DNA of 64,000 nucleotides from NCBI GenBank assembly GCA_033961575.1, contig CM066727.1, forward strand, positions 119,524,434 through 119,588,433. The letters run 5' to 3'. The stretch is from Aselliscus stoliczkanus. Lineage: Eukaryota > Chordata > Mammalia > Chiroptera > Hipposideridae. Of the stretch, positions 12,301 to 27,419 are shown piece by piece (position 1 is the stretch's first letter; each line of letters begins with the position of its first letter). The notes below the pieces were generated by a model, which was not told the DNA's origin, did not search any database, and saw only the letters and a list, made by a program, of their open reading frames with translations. A program made the translations under genes and the position numbers.

Positions 12301-15300
12301 CATTGGAAATAGTATGCATTCAAGAAGTGTTATTACTTTGCATCTGGTTTTATTTTCACTTTTAAAAATGGTTGAAATTTTTTGTGTGTTTTTGGTTCAT
12401 AATATATATAATTTCACTCCTTTTTTGAAAACAAAAAAGTCTTTAATTTTCCTAAAGCTTTATCTTCATTTCCTCATTCTTGTAGCTTATTCATTTGGGT
12501 GTAGAAAACTTGTGGTAAGGGAGAAATGATGACAAATCTCTCGTAGAATGTACTAGGCTCTAGGATTAAAGTAAATCTTTTGTCTTTCCTCTTTGTTTGA
12601 AATATTTCTTTTATTTCTTTAATTTATATTTTTCTTAAGTGTTTTGAAGTTTAAGACCTGTCACAGACATAATGTGTTTTATGTTTACACAGGAAAGAGG
12701 CAAAGTGCTGTATGTGCTTGGGTCTAGCACAATAAATTGTCTTTAGGGTACATGGAAAAACTTTCCTGGCTGTTGCAGACTAGAGGGTCTGCTATATACA
12801 TAGTTTTCTTTGGGCACCTATTGTGGTGGACAAGTCTGGACTAAGTCAGGAGGCTTAGATGGTCTTGACTGGACCACTAATTTATTTGACTTGAGAAAAA
12901 TCATCTTCCTCTGGTTAATGATCAATCATATATTTTAAGGCATTTTTTGGTTGTGTGCTTTTATGATATTAAATTTTTATTTTTATTTCTTAACTACACA
13001 AGAAAGGTTTAAAACTCAATAATTATTCATTAATTTTTAATGGTAAATTAGGGATGGAATAGTATCCATTATTTTAAAAAATTGTTTCTTGAATATTTAG
13101 AATATCCAGTACAAAGTTGGATCTACAGGAGAAATCTGAAGCCCTTGAAAATATTAAGCAAATGCTTACCAAGCAAGAGGAAGAAAAAATAATTCTTAAA
13201 AAAGAAATTGAAAATTTAAGTCAAGATGCAAAGATGCAGCACAAGGAGATGAATAACAAAATTCAAACAGCAGTAACAGAACTACAAAAAGTGAAGATGG
13301 AGAAAGAAACTCTAATGGCAGAGCTTTCTGCAGCAAAAGAGAAATTATCAAAAGTTTCTGATTCTTTGAAGAACTCCAAAAGTGAATTTGAAAAGGAAAA
13401 TCAAAAAGGAAAGGCCGCTATATTAGATTTGGTTAGTTTATATTTACTTTCTTAGGTATAAGTGATTTGTATTTAAAATGTACTGATTTTTCTGCTTAAT
13501 TCACTATTGACTGTTCACCCTACATTTAAAGGTTTTAAATAGCTCTCATGAAGAAAGGAATTGGAATTACTTAACCTGAGAAAAAGATATTGGCATGTCT
13601 GTGTGTGAATTTTCCAAAGGCCCAGGAAACTTTCAGTTGAATATACAATCTTTTCTCTAATGCTGGTATGATGTGAGATTTGGGAGAGACTGAAGGTTTG
13701 TCAGGGAGGTGTCCACAGAGAATATAGCTACTAGTTGAAACTTATTAACCTGTCTCAAAAAAAAAAAAAAAAAAGAAAAAAAGACCAGAAAGATCTTGAT
13801 GATCTTATAATTCTGATATTATAAACTTTCTAATCTTTACTGAATATTCTAAAATTCTAGATAATACCATGTCTTAGAGATATCATAAAACCTATTTAAA
13901 GAGAAAAAAAAGTCTCATAGTCTGAGGAAATGTTTAAAGGGGAATGTATTCTCAGAAATATTTTAACACAGAATAACAGAGTAACAGCGAAAGTAAAATC
14001 CTTTTGTTCTCACTATAAAGGTCAGTGAAAGTATTTAGTAGTATTAAAAAAACCATGATAGTAGTATGTTACCTTTCTGTTCCTTTTCGTTTGGTGAAAG
14101 CATATCTTATCTCTACATCTTCCCTCTTAAATTATATGTGATTATTTTTTATTTATTGTTTTAATATTTTCTGTTAAAAATTTTCCTTGCTTCCATTTTT
14201 TGAAGCCCATTACTCTACTTTAAAATTGCATGACAAATTAATTAATTATATTTAATTTTGCGTCATAAAAGTATTCTAAAATATTGTCTAAATATCATGT
14301 AAAATATGTATTGTGAGTTGGTTGATGGTAGAAACTCTTAGCTTTTTCCTGTCTCTCCCCCTTTACTGCTATAATATTTGCCTGTTTTTATAATTGAAAT
14401 GGAAAATTTTACTCCATCTTAAACCACCAATGATTCTAGTTCATTTCCTTGTGTGGATCTTACTAAACTTATAAACCAGACTTCTTAAACTTACTACAAA
14501 TATTTTCTGCATAAAGTAGTTTCCATTTTTTTAGGAAAAAACTTGCAAAGAATTAAAGCATCAATTTCAAGTACAGATGGAAAGTACACTTAAGGAACAA
14601 AATGAACTGAAAAAGTCACTTGAAAAAGAGAAAGAGGTAAGATTTTTCTTTTATTTGTAACATAAAATATGTAAAGCATAATAAAGTCTTTATATTTTAA
14701 AACTATTTTTGCTGATGCTTAAATCAAAGAAAGGTTTATTTCTCTGAAATGTAATGAATCATATATACATAGTTTCAAATTGTCATTTGTGTTCTACCTA
14801 GTACTAAAATGGTTTAAGCTAGTTTAAAGCTAGCTTGGGCCTAATAAAAGGCCCAAAATTGAGGATTATAATTAATAAAGATGGAAAATTGAGTCAACTA
14901 ACTATAGAATTGTAGTTAGATGATCTAGATTAAGGAACATTATTATGGTTGGAAAAAAATCTTGATAGGATTTCCATAGAAATGACCTTTTAAAGACTTT
15001 ATTTCATAGACATTCACATTAATGGAATGTTTGAATAATTGTTGTATAAAAATTAAGAGATTTTTCTGTGGTTAATGCTTTTATTGCTCTCCATCAGAAA
15101 TAAACAAGCAAATGAGTAAATAAATGGTTATAATGTCAAGTTGTTATTCTCTAAAGGTACACCTCTAGCAACTGGAGTCCAGTCATGTAGCTTTCTAAAG
15201 ATCTGATTTGATAAAGCAGTAAAGCTTAGTCCTGACAAGTCTTTAATGTGAAATTATGGTGGCTTAGTGCTCAAGCTCTGAATCTGTATTGTCCAGAAAT

Positions 15301-18300
15301 ATTTCTGGCCATGCCATTTATTAGCTATGCTCTCTTGCTTTGTTTTAGGTAGATTACCTAATCTTTGTGATCCAGTTTCCTCAGCAGTACAATGGGGCTA
15401 ATAATAGAATATCATAGGATTATTGTGAGAATTAAATGAGTTAATATATTTCAAAGTGATTGGAACACTGACCATAACAAAATAAATGTTGAAATGTTAG
15501 CTATTATTTTATCATTGGTTATCATAACGTAATCATCATTGTTAATCACCTGACTCCTGTTTTGCACAAACATATTTCCCTTTGCATTGAAAATAAGCTG
15601 AAACACCTGTATGTAGCACTGAACCTTTTTAAAAAGTAACTTTGAATATGATCAATGCTTAAATTAGGTTCTTAATGATATATACATAAAACATGAAAAC
15701 ATGATTTGGGCTGGAAGGGTGGAGATAGTAGTTTACTTTGGCCACAGAGGAACCTCAGTGTGAACAGAAGTATATGCTAGTAGATTGTAAAAACAGGGTA
15801 GTAGCAAAATATGTCCCATTTCTTTAAATGAGGAATCTGTCGTGTGGTATAATTTATTCTCATTGGACAGATACTAAACATATTTGCCAGAAGTGATTTT
15901 AGTTTTATCATACTTAATATGGAGCTATTCTTTCTGATTAACCATGGACAATAGGCTCAGTTAGCATTTTGAGAGTATTCTAGAATGACAGTAGACTGTC
16001 CAGCAATCTACAGATTGATGTTGATATTCTTATTTTCTAATGTACAAGGAAATACTTGTCTAGTTCATTTACAAGCTCTATCCAAATATATAATCATAAA
16101 TTTAAAAGATAGGTAAGATTAAGCAAATATTGAAGATTAATCCAGCTTGTCATATCATAGTGAATAGTGTCTGTTATGAGAGCTCCATGAAGGCAGGGAT
16201 TTTTCCTTTTGGTTTACTACTGATTACCTGTGGCCAACAGGTTCAGTAGTTTCTACCTAGAACAGTGCTTGGCATGTGGTAGATACTCAGTAAATGTGTG
16301 TGGAATGAATAAATGAATGCTAACCAGATTTTCTTTTCTTTTAGACTTCTCATCAGTTGAAGTTGGAACTGAATTCAATGCAGGAACAAATCATACAGGC
16401 CCAAAATACTTTAAAACAAAAGGAAAAAGAAGAACAGCAACTTCAGGGAAACATAAATGAGCTAAAGCAATTGACTGAACAGAAAAGAAAGCAAATTGAA
16501 TCACTCCAGGGAGAAGTTAAAACTGCCATTTCACAGAAGGTAGTGATGTATTTGTTTACTTTTTATGGGAAGAAAAACTTGACAATTAAGATAATTTGCT
16601 AATTAACACAGAAGAGTTGCAACAAAGAAAAATTTATATATGCCAAAATATTTCTAAGTTAAATGTATAAACGTATTTAATTATATGATCAAATATCTAA
16701 CTCTGGATTCCCATTCACTATAACAGTGTTGTCAGATAATTCTTATTTAAAATTCTATCACTAATCATTTACCTGCTAGACATAAAATGATCTTTTTATA
16801 AAATAACATATAACTCCCACATTGTTAAAGGAATGATTTATACAACCTTTTTAGTGTATTAGGAAATTTTAAAAGAATTTAAAAAGTAAATTATTAAGGG
16901 AAAAGAATCAAGGACAAAAATCACAACATAGGATATATGAAAAAAATTCCGTAGTGTAGATTTCATGTAGTATAATTGTTTGATATTTTAAGTTACATCA
17001 TAATGGTTTCCATTTACAAACCTATTCTAACTTAGTATTAAGCATCTCTTTTTCATTCTTAAATATGTCTTTATACTTCTGCAAATCAAGAGTTGATAAA
17101 AATGAACTGCACTTGATATTTGAACAAAATGAATTTTTCCCTACTGTTAATGTGCATATTAATTGTTCCATGAAGAAGAGAGATTTGAAATCTTTTCTAT
17201 GGGGAATAAATAAAATATATCATGTCATTAAGAGTTGTCTATTGGGGCCGGCCGAGTGGCTCAGTTGGTTAAGAGCTCACCCAAGAGTGCAAGCTGAGCT
17301 CTGAGCAATGGTGGTTCTATGCCAGCCCGAGCTGAGTTGCCATTGAGCTGCCAATAGGTGGCAGGATGGCTTAGCTAAAAAAAAAAAAAAAAAAGAGTTG
17401 TCTATCATATTACTGGACAAAAATTAATTGCACAAATGTATATTTTATGTTTACCACTGTTTTCTTTTTTTCTTTTTTCCCCTCACAAAGTGACAACCCC
17501 CCTCCTCAGTCTACTCCCTCCATATCATACATATCTATTACAATTCCATTGACTCCACTCCCCACACTATACTCCACATCCTGTGACTATATAAATTATA
17601 GTTGACATAGAATATTATTCAACATCAGCTTCAGGTGTACAGTGCAGTGGTTAAATTAAGCCTCTATACTGTTCATGAGTAATTTTCCAATAATACAAAT
17701 AGGAGTAGACAAATTTTTATATTCTTCTTTTGGTGTTATTATATAAAATCATAGGTCAGGATGTAATTATCACAATACGTACTTTATTGTATGCTTTGGT
17801 AACTTGAGATGATTATTTTTTTTTTCAAAATCTGTTAGCCTGATATCCAAGTATGTTCTAGATCTTCATTTTTATAGCATCACAACTTAGTGAATTAAGA
17901 AAAAACAGAAACCAAGTACTTTTAGCACACTTTCTTTTCATTAAATTATTGGTTACAATAAGATTTCTTTCAGATTTATGATTAATGTATATTGCCTATA
18001 TTTTGCATGGTTTTATTAGATGACACCTTGAGGATTATGAGATTTAGAGGAACTGTTCTTATTGGTAGTTGTCTTAGTTCAGACTGTTATAACAACAATA
18101 CCATAGAGTGGGTGGCTTGAAAAATAAACATTTATTTCTCAAGTTCTCAAGGCTAGGAAGTCCAAGGTAAATGCAACTATCATATCTGATTCCTGTTGAA
18201 GGCCCACTTCCTGGTTTGTAACAGCTGCCTTCTCATTGTAACCTCATATGGCAGAGGAGATTCGCTCTTATGTTTCTTCTGATAAGGGCACTAATTCCAT

Positions 18301-21300
18301 TCCTGAGGGCTCCACCCTCATGGCATAATTGCCTCACAAAGGCAGCACCTCCAAATACCATCACATTGAGGGTTAGGATTTTAGCATATGATTTTGGTGG
18401 GGGACACAAATATTCAGCCATAGCAGTAGTTCACTTATTAGTTAGTATATAGATGCTAGAATAATGAACACACTTCTTAACCTTGAGGAGGACAGCATTT
18501 TGGGGAGTATTGGGTGGATAACTAGTCTCTGTAAATTAGGCTTGGAGTTAGAGTAACTAAGAAGAGTTAGGTTTTGTTGAGCATTGTAGCATCATGGAAT
18601 GCAGGTAAATTTTGGAGTCAGGAAGATCTGAATTTTAATTTTATGTAACACACATTAGGTTTATGCTCACAAGGAAGTGATTTATCTTTCTGAGCTAAAT
18701 AAAATGGGGCCATAGAATTGTTGTAAATGTTGAAGTAATGTATTTTTAAGGTTTTTAAGAAGGGAGACATGCTATTAGACCTGTTTTAGAGCAAAAAACT
18801 TGCCTTTTTGTGAAGGATAAATTGTAAATGACTGACCTTCCTGCATTCTCCTTTGGCCCTTTGAGTTTACTTCTGTTAAAGTAATTATCAAACTGTTGCA
18901 TTGATCTGTTTTCTTTTTTTAAATTTAACTTTCCCATTACTATTATAGATTTGAATTCCTCAAAGTCAGAGAGGTGGTTTAACAAATAAGCTATCAATAA
19001 TTTTTTTTTTAATGAATGAATGAATCTGTCAGAGTAAAGATAATGAAGGCCCAAATATAAGCCTTAAGGGCCATTATGGTCATTATTGAAATTTTGCAGA
19101 GGGCTTAGCTGAAAACCATAAAGGTGACTAAAGAGAAAGAGCACTAGAAAAAAATGTTAAAGAAAAGTATAATAGTATTCTACGAAAGAAAATGTATAAA
19201 TGCAGTATAGTCTGATGTCCAGGAATTCTTCATCGTTAACAATCTAAACTGAAAGGGAGGTGGCATGGGATGTTATCAGATAATATGTGGGGAGATCAAC
19301 TTCCCTCTTCTCATTTCCCACTGTCACAGTCTTAGCCCAAGCTATAGTTTTCTCTTATCTGGGCCATTACAATGTCCTCTTACTAAATGTTTCAGACTTT
19401 TCCACCCAGATCTATTTCTCATTCATTTTCAACAAATATTACTAGGCATATTTTATGCATGGCACAATTCTGGGTGTTGGCATTGCAGCCATGGACAGAT
19501 AAGGATCCTGTTCTTATGGAGCTTGCACTTCCTTGGGGGAAGAAACTAAACAGGGTGATGTAAAAGACAGTGATGGGACACAGTCCTACTAAAGGCTGGG
19601 TGATCAAAGAAGCCTCTCTGAAGAGATTTGAGCTGATACATGAAATACAAGAACTATCTATACAAAGACTAGTGAGGACAACTAATACAAAAACTTTAAC
19701 GCTAGAACAAGCTGCTATTTTCTAAATGGGAAGACCAATATAGATAGGTAAGTATAGTGGGAGAGAAGAGTAATATGAGATGAGCTCAAAGAAGTAGACA
19801 GGGACCCCAAAGCATATACATGCAAACTTGTGGTGTATAAGATAACAGAGAATGATATATTTTGTACTAAGGACAATAAGAATCGATTTGAGAATTTTGA
19901 GCAGAGAATGGTACAGTTTGTCTAACTAAAGGGAGATAAAGGAGCAGGCAAGGAAAGCTTTGAAAAACTATTATAATACTTCAGACAGTACATAATGATG
20001 GCATGCACTAATGTGTTAGAAGTGGAAGATTTGGGAACATATTTTGGAAGTTGAGTCATCAGGACTTACTGGTAGATTAGATAGTAAGAAATGGTGGCAG
20101 GAGGAATCAAGAATAACTCTAGGTTTATGACTTATGTAAGTAGATAGATGGCCATATTTAATGGGGGCAGTAGTAGCTTTTTGATGAGGTTTGTTGTCAT
20201 TCATCAGGAGTTCCACTAGAGATAGACAGACATCTATCAATCATTTAAGTGGAGAGGTCAGGGAAGTACTGAATATAATGAGCCTGGAGTTCAGGCAGCA
20301 AAGTTGGAGCCAGAAACATACATTTAGGAGTTCAGTTGTAAATAAACTATCTAGTTGAGATCTTCTAGAAAGAGACTGTATATAGAATAGAAGAAGACCA
20401 GGGCCAGAATCCTGGGGCCCTACAACTTTGAGAGGTCAAACAGAAGAAGAACTAATAAAAGATTTTAAGAAGGAATGACCAGTGAGATAGGAGGAGAACC
20501 TAAAACATAAGGTACCCTGGAAACCAGGTTGAAGAATGTTTCATCAACTATTTCAAGTACTGCTGGGAGGTCAAGTCAAATGTGTACAAAGACATGAATA
20601 TTGGATTTTGGAACAAGGTCGTTGCTGGTGACTTCTAGCAGTTTCATTGAAGTAGTGTATTTCTTTTAAAAGCCATATGCTTATTTTTGTACTCTGCATA
20701 CATGTATTTTAATTATGTCATAATTAGTGCATATCTTCTGAATCGTCTTAAAGACAAGTTTAGAATTTAGAGGAGTTGGACCTTTGCAAGATTTTCTTTC
20801 TCTGCCTCGATGTTAATAAAGATGACCTGTAGAAATTTCCTAAATTATTCTTGTATTTCAAGGAGTAGAAACAATAATTTCAGTGTGCTTTTTCTGTTTT
20901 AGAGGGCAGTGTCACTGGCCCTCATATGTGGGATCCGAACCAGGGCCGCTGGCTTCCCAAGCCAGCTCTTAACCACCGCACCACTCAGCCGGCCTTCAGT
21001 TTGCTTTTTAATTTTTTTCATGTAGAAATTTCCTTTAGTTTAACTTTATGCTATGTCATCTTCTAAAGCCTCTAGCACTGCACATTCCATCCCAGTATTG
21101 TTGTTACCTTCGGTCTCCTGAGACCTTGATACTTAGGACTTCCCAGTGAAATGCTTTTGTTCTTTATTTAATTGCTTTTTCACTTTTTGGTTTTTAAATT
21201 GGGACTTGTTGGATTTTGTAATTCTTTAATTTTGTAACTGTAAAGTAAGTAAGTTACTCTATTTAAGTAGAAGAGTTTAGGGGCATAAATGCAGTTCATT

Positions 21301-24300
21301 TTGTTCTCAGGTATCTTCTTAGTTGTGTGATTTCATTTTGTATCTGTAACTGGTTTTGGGTATGCATACTGTTTTAAATAACTATTGTATGTTTCAGACA
21401 GAGCTTGAGAATAAGCTACAGCAACAGTCAACACAAGCAGCACAAGAACTTGCAGCAGAGAAGAAGCAAATATCAGTGTTACAGAACACCTATGAGAAGA
21501 GTCAGGAAAGCCTAAAACAGCTTCAGTCTGATTTCTATGGGAAGGAGTCTGAGCTTCTTGCCACAAGGCAAGATCTTAAGGTATAGGAAACTATATTGTA
21601 TCATACAAACTCAGTAAATTGTTCATAGATTCAATTAAGTGATTGATTTCAACCCAAATGGGCAAGGGAATGTCAGTATTTGTTGACTATCCTAATTCCC
21701 CAATAAAACCTTACAAGAAAAAAAAAAAAAGAAAAAGTGCTGTAGTGGGAATGAGCAAAGCCAGGAGACAATTAACATAATTGTCTTGCTAGAGTGCTAG
21801 TTTATATTTGGAAGCCAAAGTTAAAAAGGTAAGATGTGTAGCAAGGATGATTGGACTTTATATTTTGGGGGAAAATGAAGAGTCTACGCAGAGGAATAAA
21901 ATGAAGAAAATAGTACTTTAGGCAGCTTAACCTGGAAGTGGCTTACAGACAGCTTGGATTGGACGCTGGGGTAAAGTACTGTTAGAAAGGTTAGGAAGCT
22001 ATCTCCCTTCCTTCCTCCCTAAATTCCAGTAATCAAGGTGTGAGTTGATTAGAACTGGGGTTAAAGTTACAGATAATGGAACAAAAGATTTATGAGAGAG
22101 ACAAGTGATACAAAAGGGCTGAACACACACAGGCTGCAAGGGAAGTAAAGGAATCAGTGATGACTAATGGTATGACAAAGCAATAGGAAATTTGGTACAA
22201 GAATGTTCATGGTACCAACAGTAGAATATATATGTATATGATAAGTTCACAATTAGTAAGAGTTGTTATAAGAAAAAAATACCACCTGCAACCTAGGAAG
22301 TGTCCTATTTGCTTGCTGTTTAAATAAGTAGCTTTAAATTCTTATTATTATATTTTTACAACACTATTGAAAGTCAGGTAAGATTTGTGGAAGAGTTTGG
22401 AAGGCAGTAGGGAACCACTGAAAGGTTTTGTTCAGATTTGTATTTTAGGCCAATGACTGGTTGCAGGATAAGGAATGGATGGTAGGGAATCATGGCTGAC
22501 TGTAGAGACTAGAGAAGGGACTGCAGTGGCCCCACTGCAGATGATGGTGGCCTGGGCCGGTGATAGCAAGGAGGGAGAATGCGGATGAATCTGAAGGATA
22601 TTTATGTAACAGAGGAGATAAAACTTGATTGGAGAAGTCCGATAGAAATCACATTCTTGTTTTTATATGGATGTATTTTCCCCAACAACATAGTATAGTA
22701 ACAGGACTTAGATCTCTTAAATCAATATACTTTCATTAAACCAACAACTATTTTTATTATGCCTGAAAGCTACATCATATACTAATAATTTTATACATGA
22801 AAGAATAATTCAAATGTAAATATGGGCAAAAGGTGAAAGATAGAAGGATAAAGCTGCTGTGGAGTTTCATAACTACTAAGAGGCCATGGATAGATCCTCT
22901 ATTCCCAAGGTTCCTTTTGTAGACAAAGGTTTTCCTTGTGTAGACTGAGGCCTGTCTTGGGTTGTGACAGGCCCAGTGTTGCACAGCAACAGAACCAGGA
23001 TTAGATCTCAGTTCCGACTCGCAGCCATTTATCCTTTTTTTTTTTAAAAGATTTTGTTGGGGAATTGGGGGAGGGGAACAGCATTGGGGAATCGGGGAAG
23101 GGGAACAGACAAGTTGCTGTCTTTTTGTTCTTCAGTCTAGTTGTGGAGGATGTTGCTTCACTGGCCCGTGTTGGTATCGTCATTACGCTCTTCCCGGATG
23201 AGGCAGATCGATTGATGGCCTCTGGACAGCCGCTTACTGTGACTCTTGGCAGCTCATGCTGGCTGCCAGTTGCTCACGCTGGCTGCGGGCCGCTCACTGT
23301 AGCCTATGGCAGCCCACTGCAGCAGGGGCTGCAGCCTACACCATTGCCGGGGCTCGCAGCCCAGCTCCAGGTGGAGCTGTTGTTAGCTGTAGAGGGCAAT
23401 GTCACTGGCCCTCATATGTGGGATCCGAACAGGGGCCGCTGGCATCCCAAAACTAGCTCTTAACCAATGAGCCACTCGGCCAGCCCCAGCCATTTATTCT
23501 TTTATTATCATTTCACTAGAATTTTTTGTTTCATAAAATAGAGTATTGATAAATTCTTTATTAATGCTTCCAAATTGAAAAGGATCAGAACTACTTAGGA
23601 AGTTAATTTTTTCAAAAAGAAATAAATTCCTAGGCAAGTTCAAATGATATCATAGGCCAGTATAAGAGATGGCTATCAGCCATTATCTTTCTTTTGCTTC
23701 AGTGATGTTATATGATCTTGTCATATATAAGAGCAAGGGAGAGTTTCAGAACCTTGAAACGTGACACCTTCCTAAGGCAAGGCTGCCATCTGTGGGTGAC
23801 CGCACTCACCAAGACACCAGTGCAATGGAAGATGATGGTCTGGCCTGATCTATGCCTTTAGCTCCATCTGCTGGATTATTTATGAAGTACTTAAGTTTGT
23901 TGACCAGATATTTCAAATTGTCTGTGCTGTGTGCTATTCTTTGTTGTCAAGGAAAAGTAGAAGTGAAATTTAACTGTAAATTTTGCACCCTGAGTGAAGT
24001 GAAAATTCTGGGATAATAAGTTCAGAATTAAATATAAATCTTCTCAGCCTAGTACTCTTCCTTATGTCATTTAATCAGTCATCAAGGAAAAGTAATAACT
24101 AAAAATTTTTTTTGTTTTATTTTGATAAAAGAAAGGGAAAAATTGTTGAACAGACAGAAATACAAGAGCTACCACAGAACACTGGAGACATTCTTTTTAG
24201 CCACAGTACTATAATCTGATTGGGATATTGATTCAGGGTCAAGGTTGGTAGTTGATGATTCAGGGGTTTGCCTATTCCAATGGGAGTGGATGGATTACAC

Positions 24301-25824
24301 ATAGCTCCAACTCAACCACTGAATGGGAGAGAGGCGTTCTCTAAGGGAAGAGATGCTGAGCAGATGAAAATAACATAGTCTGCAACAAGAAACATAAAAG
24401 GAACGTTTAAAATGTATGGCAATATACCACTGAATGTAGATGAATATTCACAGGAAAGTAAAGCAATAAGTCTTAGCATATTCAGAAAAAAAGTAGTCTA
24501 TACTTTGTACTTGATTGTAAAGATTTAGTCACTGGGTTTTTATGTGTTTAAAATTGTATAGGCTTGTTTAAACCATGAGCATTTTGAAATTCTTGTGGCC
24601 AGAGGTTGAGGACACCGTTGCTTTCAGGCTCTAGCAAGCCTTGGTATTCTTGAGCTGTAGATCAAGACCTTTATTACCTAATTACAATTGCTGTAAGCTG
24701 CATGGACTAGACATTGTCAGATTTTGTTCTTTTTATCTGAAATCACTCTCACCCCTTATGATAAGGGTGAATTCCCACATACACCCTGGAGCCTTCTGTA
24801 AACACATTCCACAGACAGAAACCTCTCACACATGTCGTTTCTCTGTGCATTTAGCACATAGCACATGCTCCCTTGTACAGCTCCCATTTTACGAGCTGGT
24901 TCTGTTTTTCAGGCTACATAGTCAGGTCCTTTAAGTCAAGGACCATCTTGTACCCTCCTGTCTACCTTAGTAATATACTCAATTAATGGTAAGCGCTTGA
25001 TTAATAAAGGACGAGAGGACTTCAGGTCTTTCCTGAAAAAGAAGCCTTAGAATTACTTCTTTGTGTTCTACAGAAAATGGAAATTTGATTTAACTACAGA
25101 AAATGGAAATTTGATTTATATCAGAAAGACTTCTGAACTGAGTTATATGTAAGGAATAAACTTTCAAGAAGCTTAAAAAGCCCCTTAAATAAGGCCTTCA
25201 TTCATTTATTTATTTTCATCTATTTTTTATTGAATGCCCACTATAGCCAAGTCTAACCAGCAGGCATCCTGAATTATATCTTCTGCCTCATTTTCAAAGG
25301 AGCTGTATCTCCAGAATAAGAAAGGTGAACTTCTTCTAGATGGTGGAAGAGGATCTTTGAGTTAGTTCCCTTCCCTGCTGATTTTTAGCAACAGCAGCTG
25401 AGAGTGGCAAGGCTCCTGCCATTTCTGTTACCTGCCTGTTAACATATCTGCTCCAAATGAAACCTAATAGGTCAAAATTCTTTCCTTTTCCTAAGCTTCA
25501 GCTTCTCAAAATATTAGCAGCTATGGACTGTGTTAACTGACAAGACTCCTCTGCCACCTAGATGGGAGGTTAAGAGGATGGGGCAATGGCCTGGTCAGAA
25601 ACAGAGCCTCAGCTCTGGTTGGCTTCCCTCTCTTAGTTCATTTGATCAGGTTGGCAGATGTGAAATACAATTGTTGGTTTTTTTCCAAGACAGAAAATTC
25701 CGCTTTATTTATTAAAGGTTTTAGCATGTTAAGGAACATCACAGGTCCTACAAAACATACATGTACACATAGCATAGCATTTAACTATATCTCTTTTTAA
25801 ATAGTTTTTTCTTGTCTCTCCATG

Positions 25825-25905
<81 letters not shown>

Positions 25906-27378
25906 CTCTGAGTGTGTTTGATATGGTCTCTACTTACTTGATATTCCTTCATATCACTTAGCCAGTAAATACTTATAGATTATTTTTAGAAATTTTGGAA
26001 TTACTTCAGCTTTATTAAGTATTTTATGTTATAAATGTTTTCTATAGGCAAGAGAGTTAATTATCTAGCATTCTTTCTCTTTCACATGTACTGAAGGGCA
26101 TGGCTTATAACTTATTGCTTTCCACTGTGCCTGTTAGCTGTTATGTTTCTGTTGAAATTTGCCAAAAAAAAAAAAAAGACATGTAATAATTTTGGGAAAT
26201 TGTTTTTTATAAGTCTGTAGAAGAGAAGCTTTCTCTAGCACAGGAGGATTTGATTTCAAACAGAAATCAAATTGGAAACCAAAATAAATTGATTCAAGAA
26301 CTGAAGACTGCCACGGCTACTTTGGAGCAGGATGCAGCAAAGAAAGAACAGCAGTTGAAGGAGCAGTTTAAAGCACTGCAAGATATTCAAAAAGAAAAGG
26401 TATTTCATTTTCTGACTAAGTCTAGAATCTCAGCGTTGGCAGTAACCATGGACGTCATCCAGTCAAACCTCTTACCCACTTTACAAGCACCACCTTTATT
26501 TTCAATGGCTCTCTCAGATGGACTTCTAGCTTTTGATGAAACTCTTTTGGTAATTGGAATTTTAATGCTAGGAAGTGCTTCCTAAAATAGCCCCCTTTTT
26601 CATTTCTATCCTTTTTCTCTTACTGCTCTTTTTAGTTTTACAAACTAATCTGTTTTTCACATCATAGACCCTTGGTTATTCAAAAACATATACAGAGGGT
26701 GCCAAAAGAATGTATACACATTTTAAGAAAGGAAAAAACTATTAAAATTTGTAATACAATGAATGACTCTAGCATTTATTTAACGCCATCTTTTGAGTGA
26801 ATGTCATACCACATTGCTACCATAATTCTATTCAACTTTGAAAAGTAATGCATAGATAACATCTCTTAAAATGTATACATTTTTTTGGCACCTCCAGTAT
26901 TATAGCTCCTCAATGATTTCTTTTTTTTTTAGAGGGTAATATCACTGGCCCTCATATGTGGGGTCCAAACTGGGGCCGCTGGCGTCTCAAGCCAGCTCTT
27001 ATCCACCGCGCAACTCGGCCGGCCCTCAACTATTTCTTATATAACAAGTTATCCTGTGTGGAAGAGATAATAAAAAGTCTAGAAATCATTCTTCAGCTTG
27101 TTAAGAATTCCTAAAATTAAAAATGAGCTTTTTCTAAGGGGAAGTGGGGGATATTTTATATAAATGATGCTGTTATAAAGTTGAAAGCATTGTATTATAT
27201 GACTAGTACATTTAAAAATCAGTTAAAATTCTATATGAAAGAGAAATTCGGATTCTAAGGAACATTTTATTTTTGGTTTTATAATTGAAATCATATTTCC
27301 ATCAGCTGATAGCATATTATTCTGAAGTATACAAATCTTGAAGTTCTTGGTTTTATATATATATATATTCAGAAATTG

Positions 27379-27419
<41 letters not shown>

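Larger units (their letters stand above)
6524..13100 (+). other. EEA1: EEA1 intron 4, nested repeats
   Basis: Intron of 6.6 kb. From about 6990 to 11930 it is mostly antisense L1 broken by later insertions (listed separately). 6558-6980 and 11950-13080 are AT-rich, with no gene or recognisable repeat. Confidence 0.8.
16540..21397 (+). other. EEA1: EEA1 intron 7
   Basis: Intron of 4.9 kb. It holds a middle-form SINE, an L1 3'UTR piece, an antisense MLT1-like LTR, an L2 remnant and a short antisense SINE (each listed). 16560-17220 and 18430-19250 hold nothing I recognise. Confidence 0.8.
21581..26213 (+). other. EEA1: EEA1 intron 8
   Basis: Intron of 4.6 kb. It holds an L2 remnant, a long antisense SINE and a (CT)n(AT)n microsatellite. 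A small direct repeat (acagaaaatggaaatttgatt) sits at about 25071-25115. 23490-25780 otherwise holds only faint MIR/L2-like traces. Confidence 0.8.

Noticed and set aside
23065..23463. 132-codon ORF with an apparently well-formed protein
   Set aside because: Wholly inside a long antisense SINE; similar frames occur in the copies at 7389-7729.
26400..26585. Extension of the EEA1 exon 9 frame by about 62 codons
   Set aside because: Sequence is not EEA1-like and the next exon joins in phase at the gtattt donor; at most an intronic poly(A) isoform, which I cannot support.
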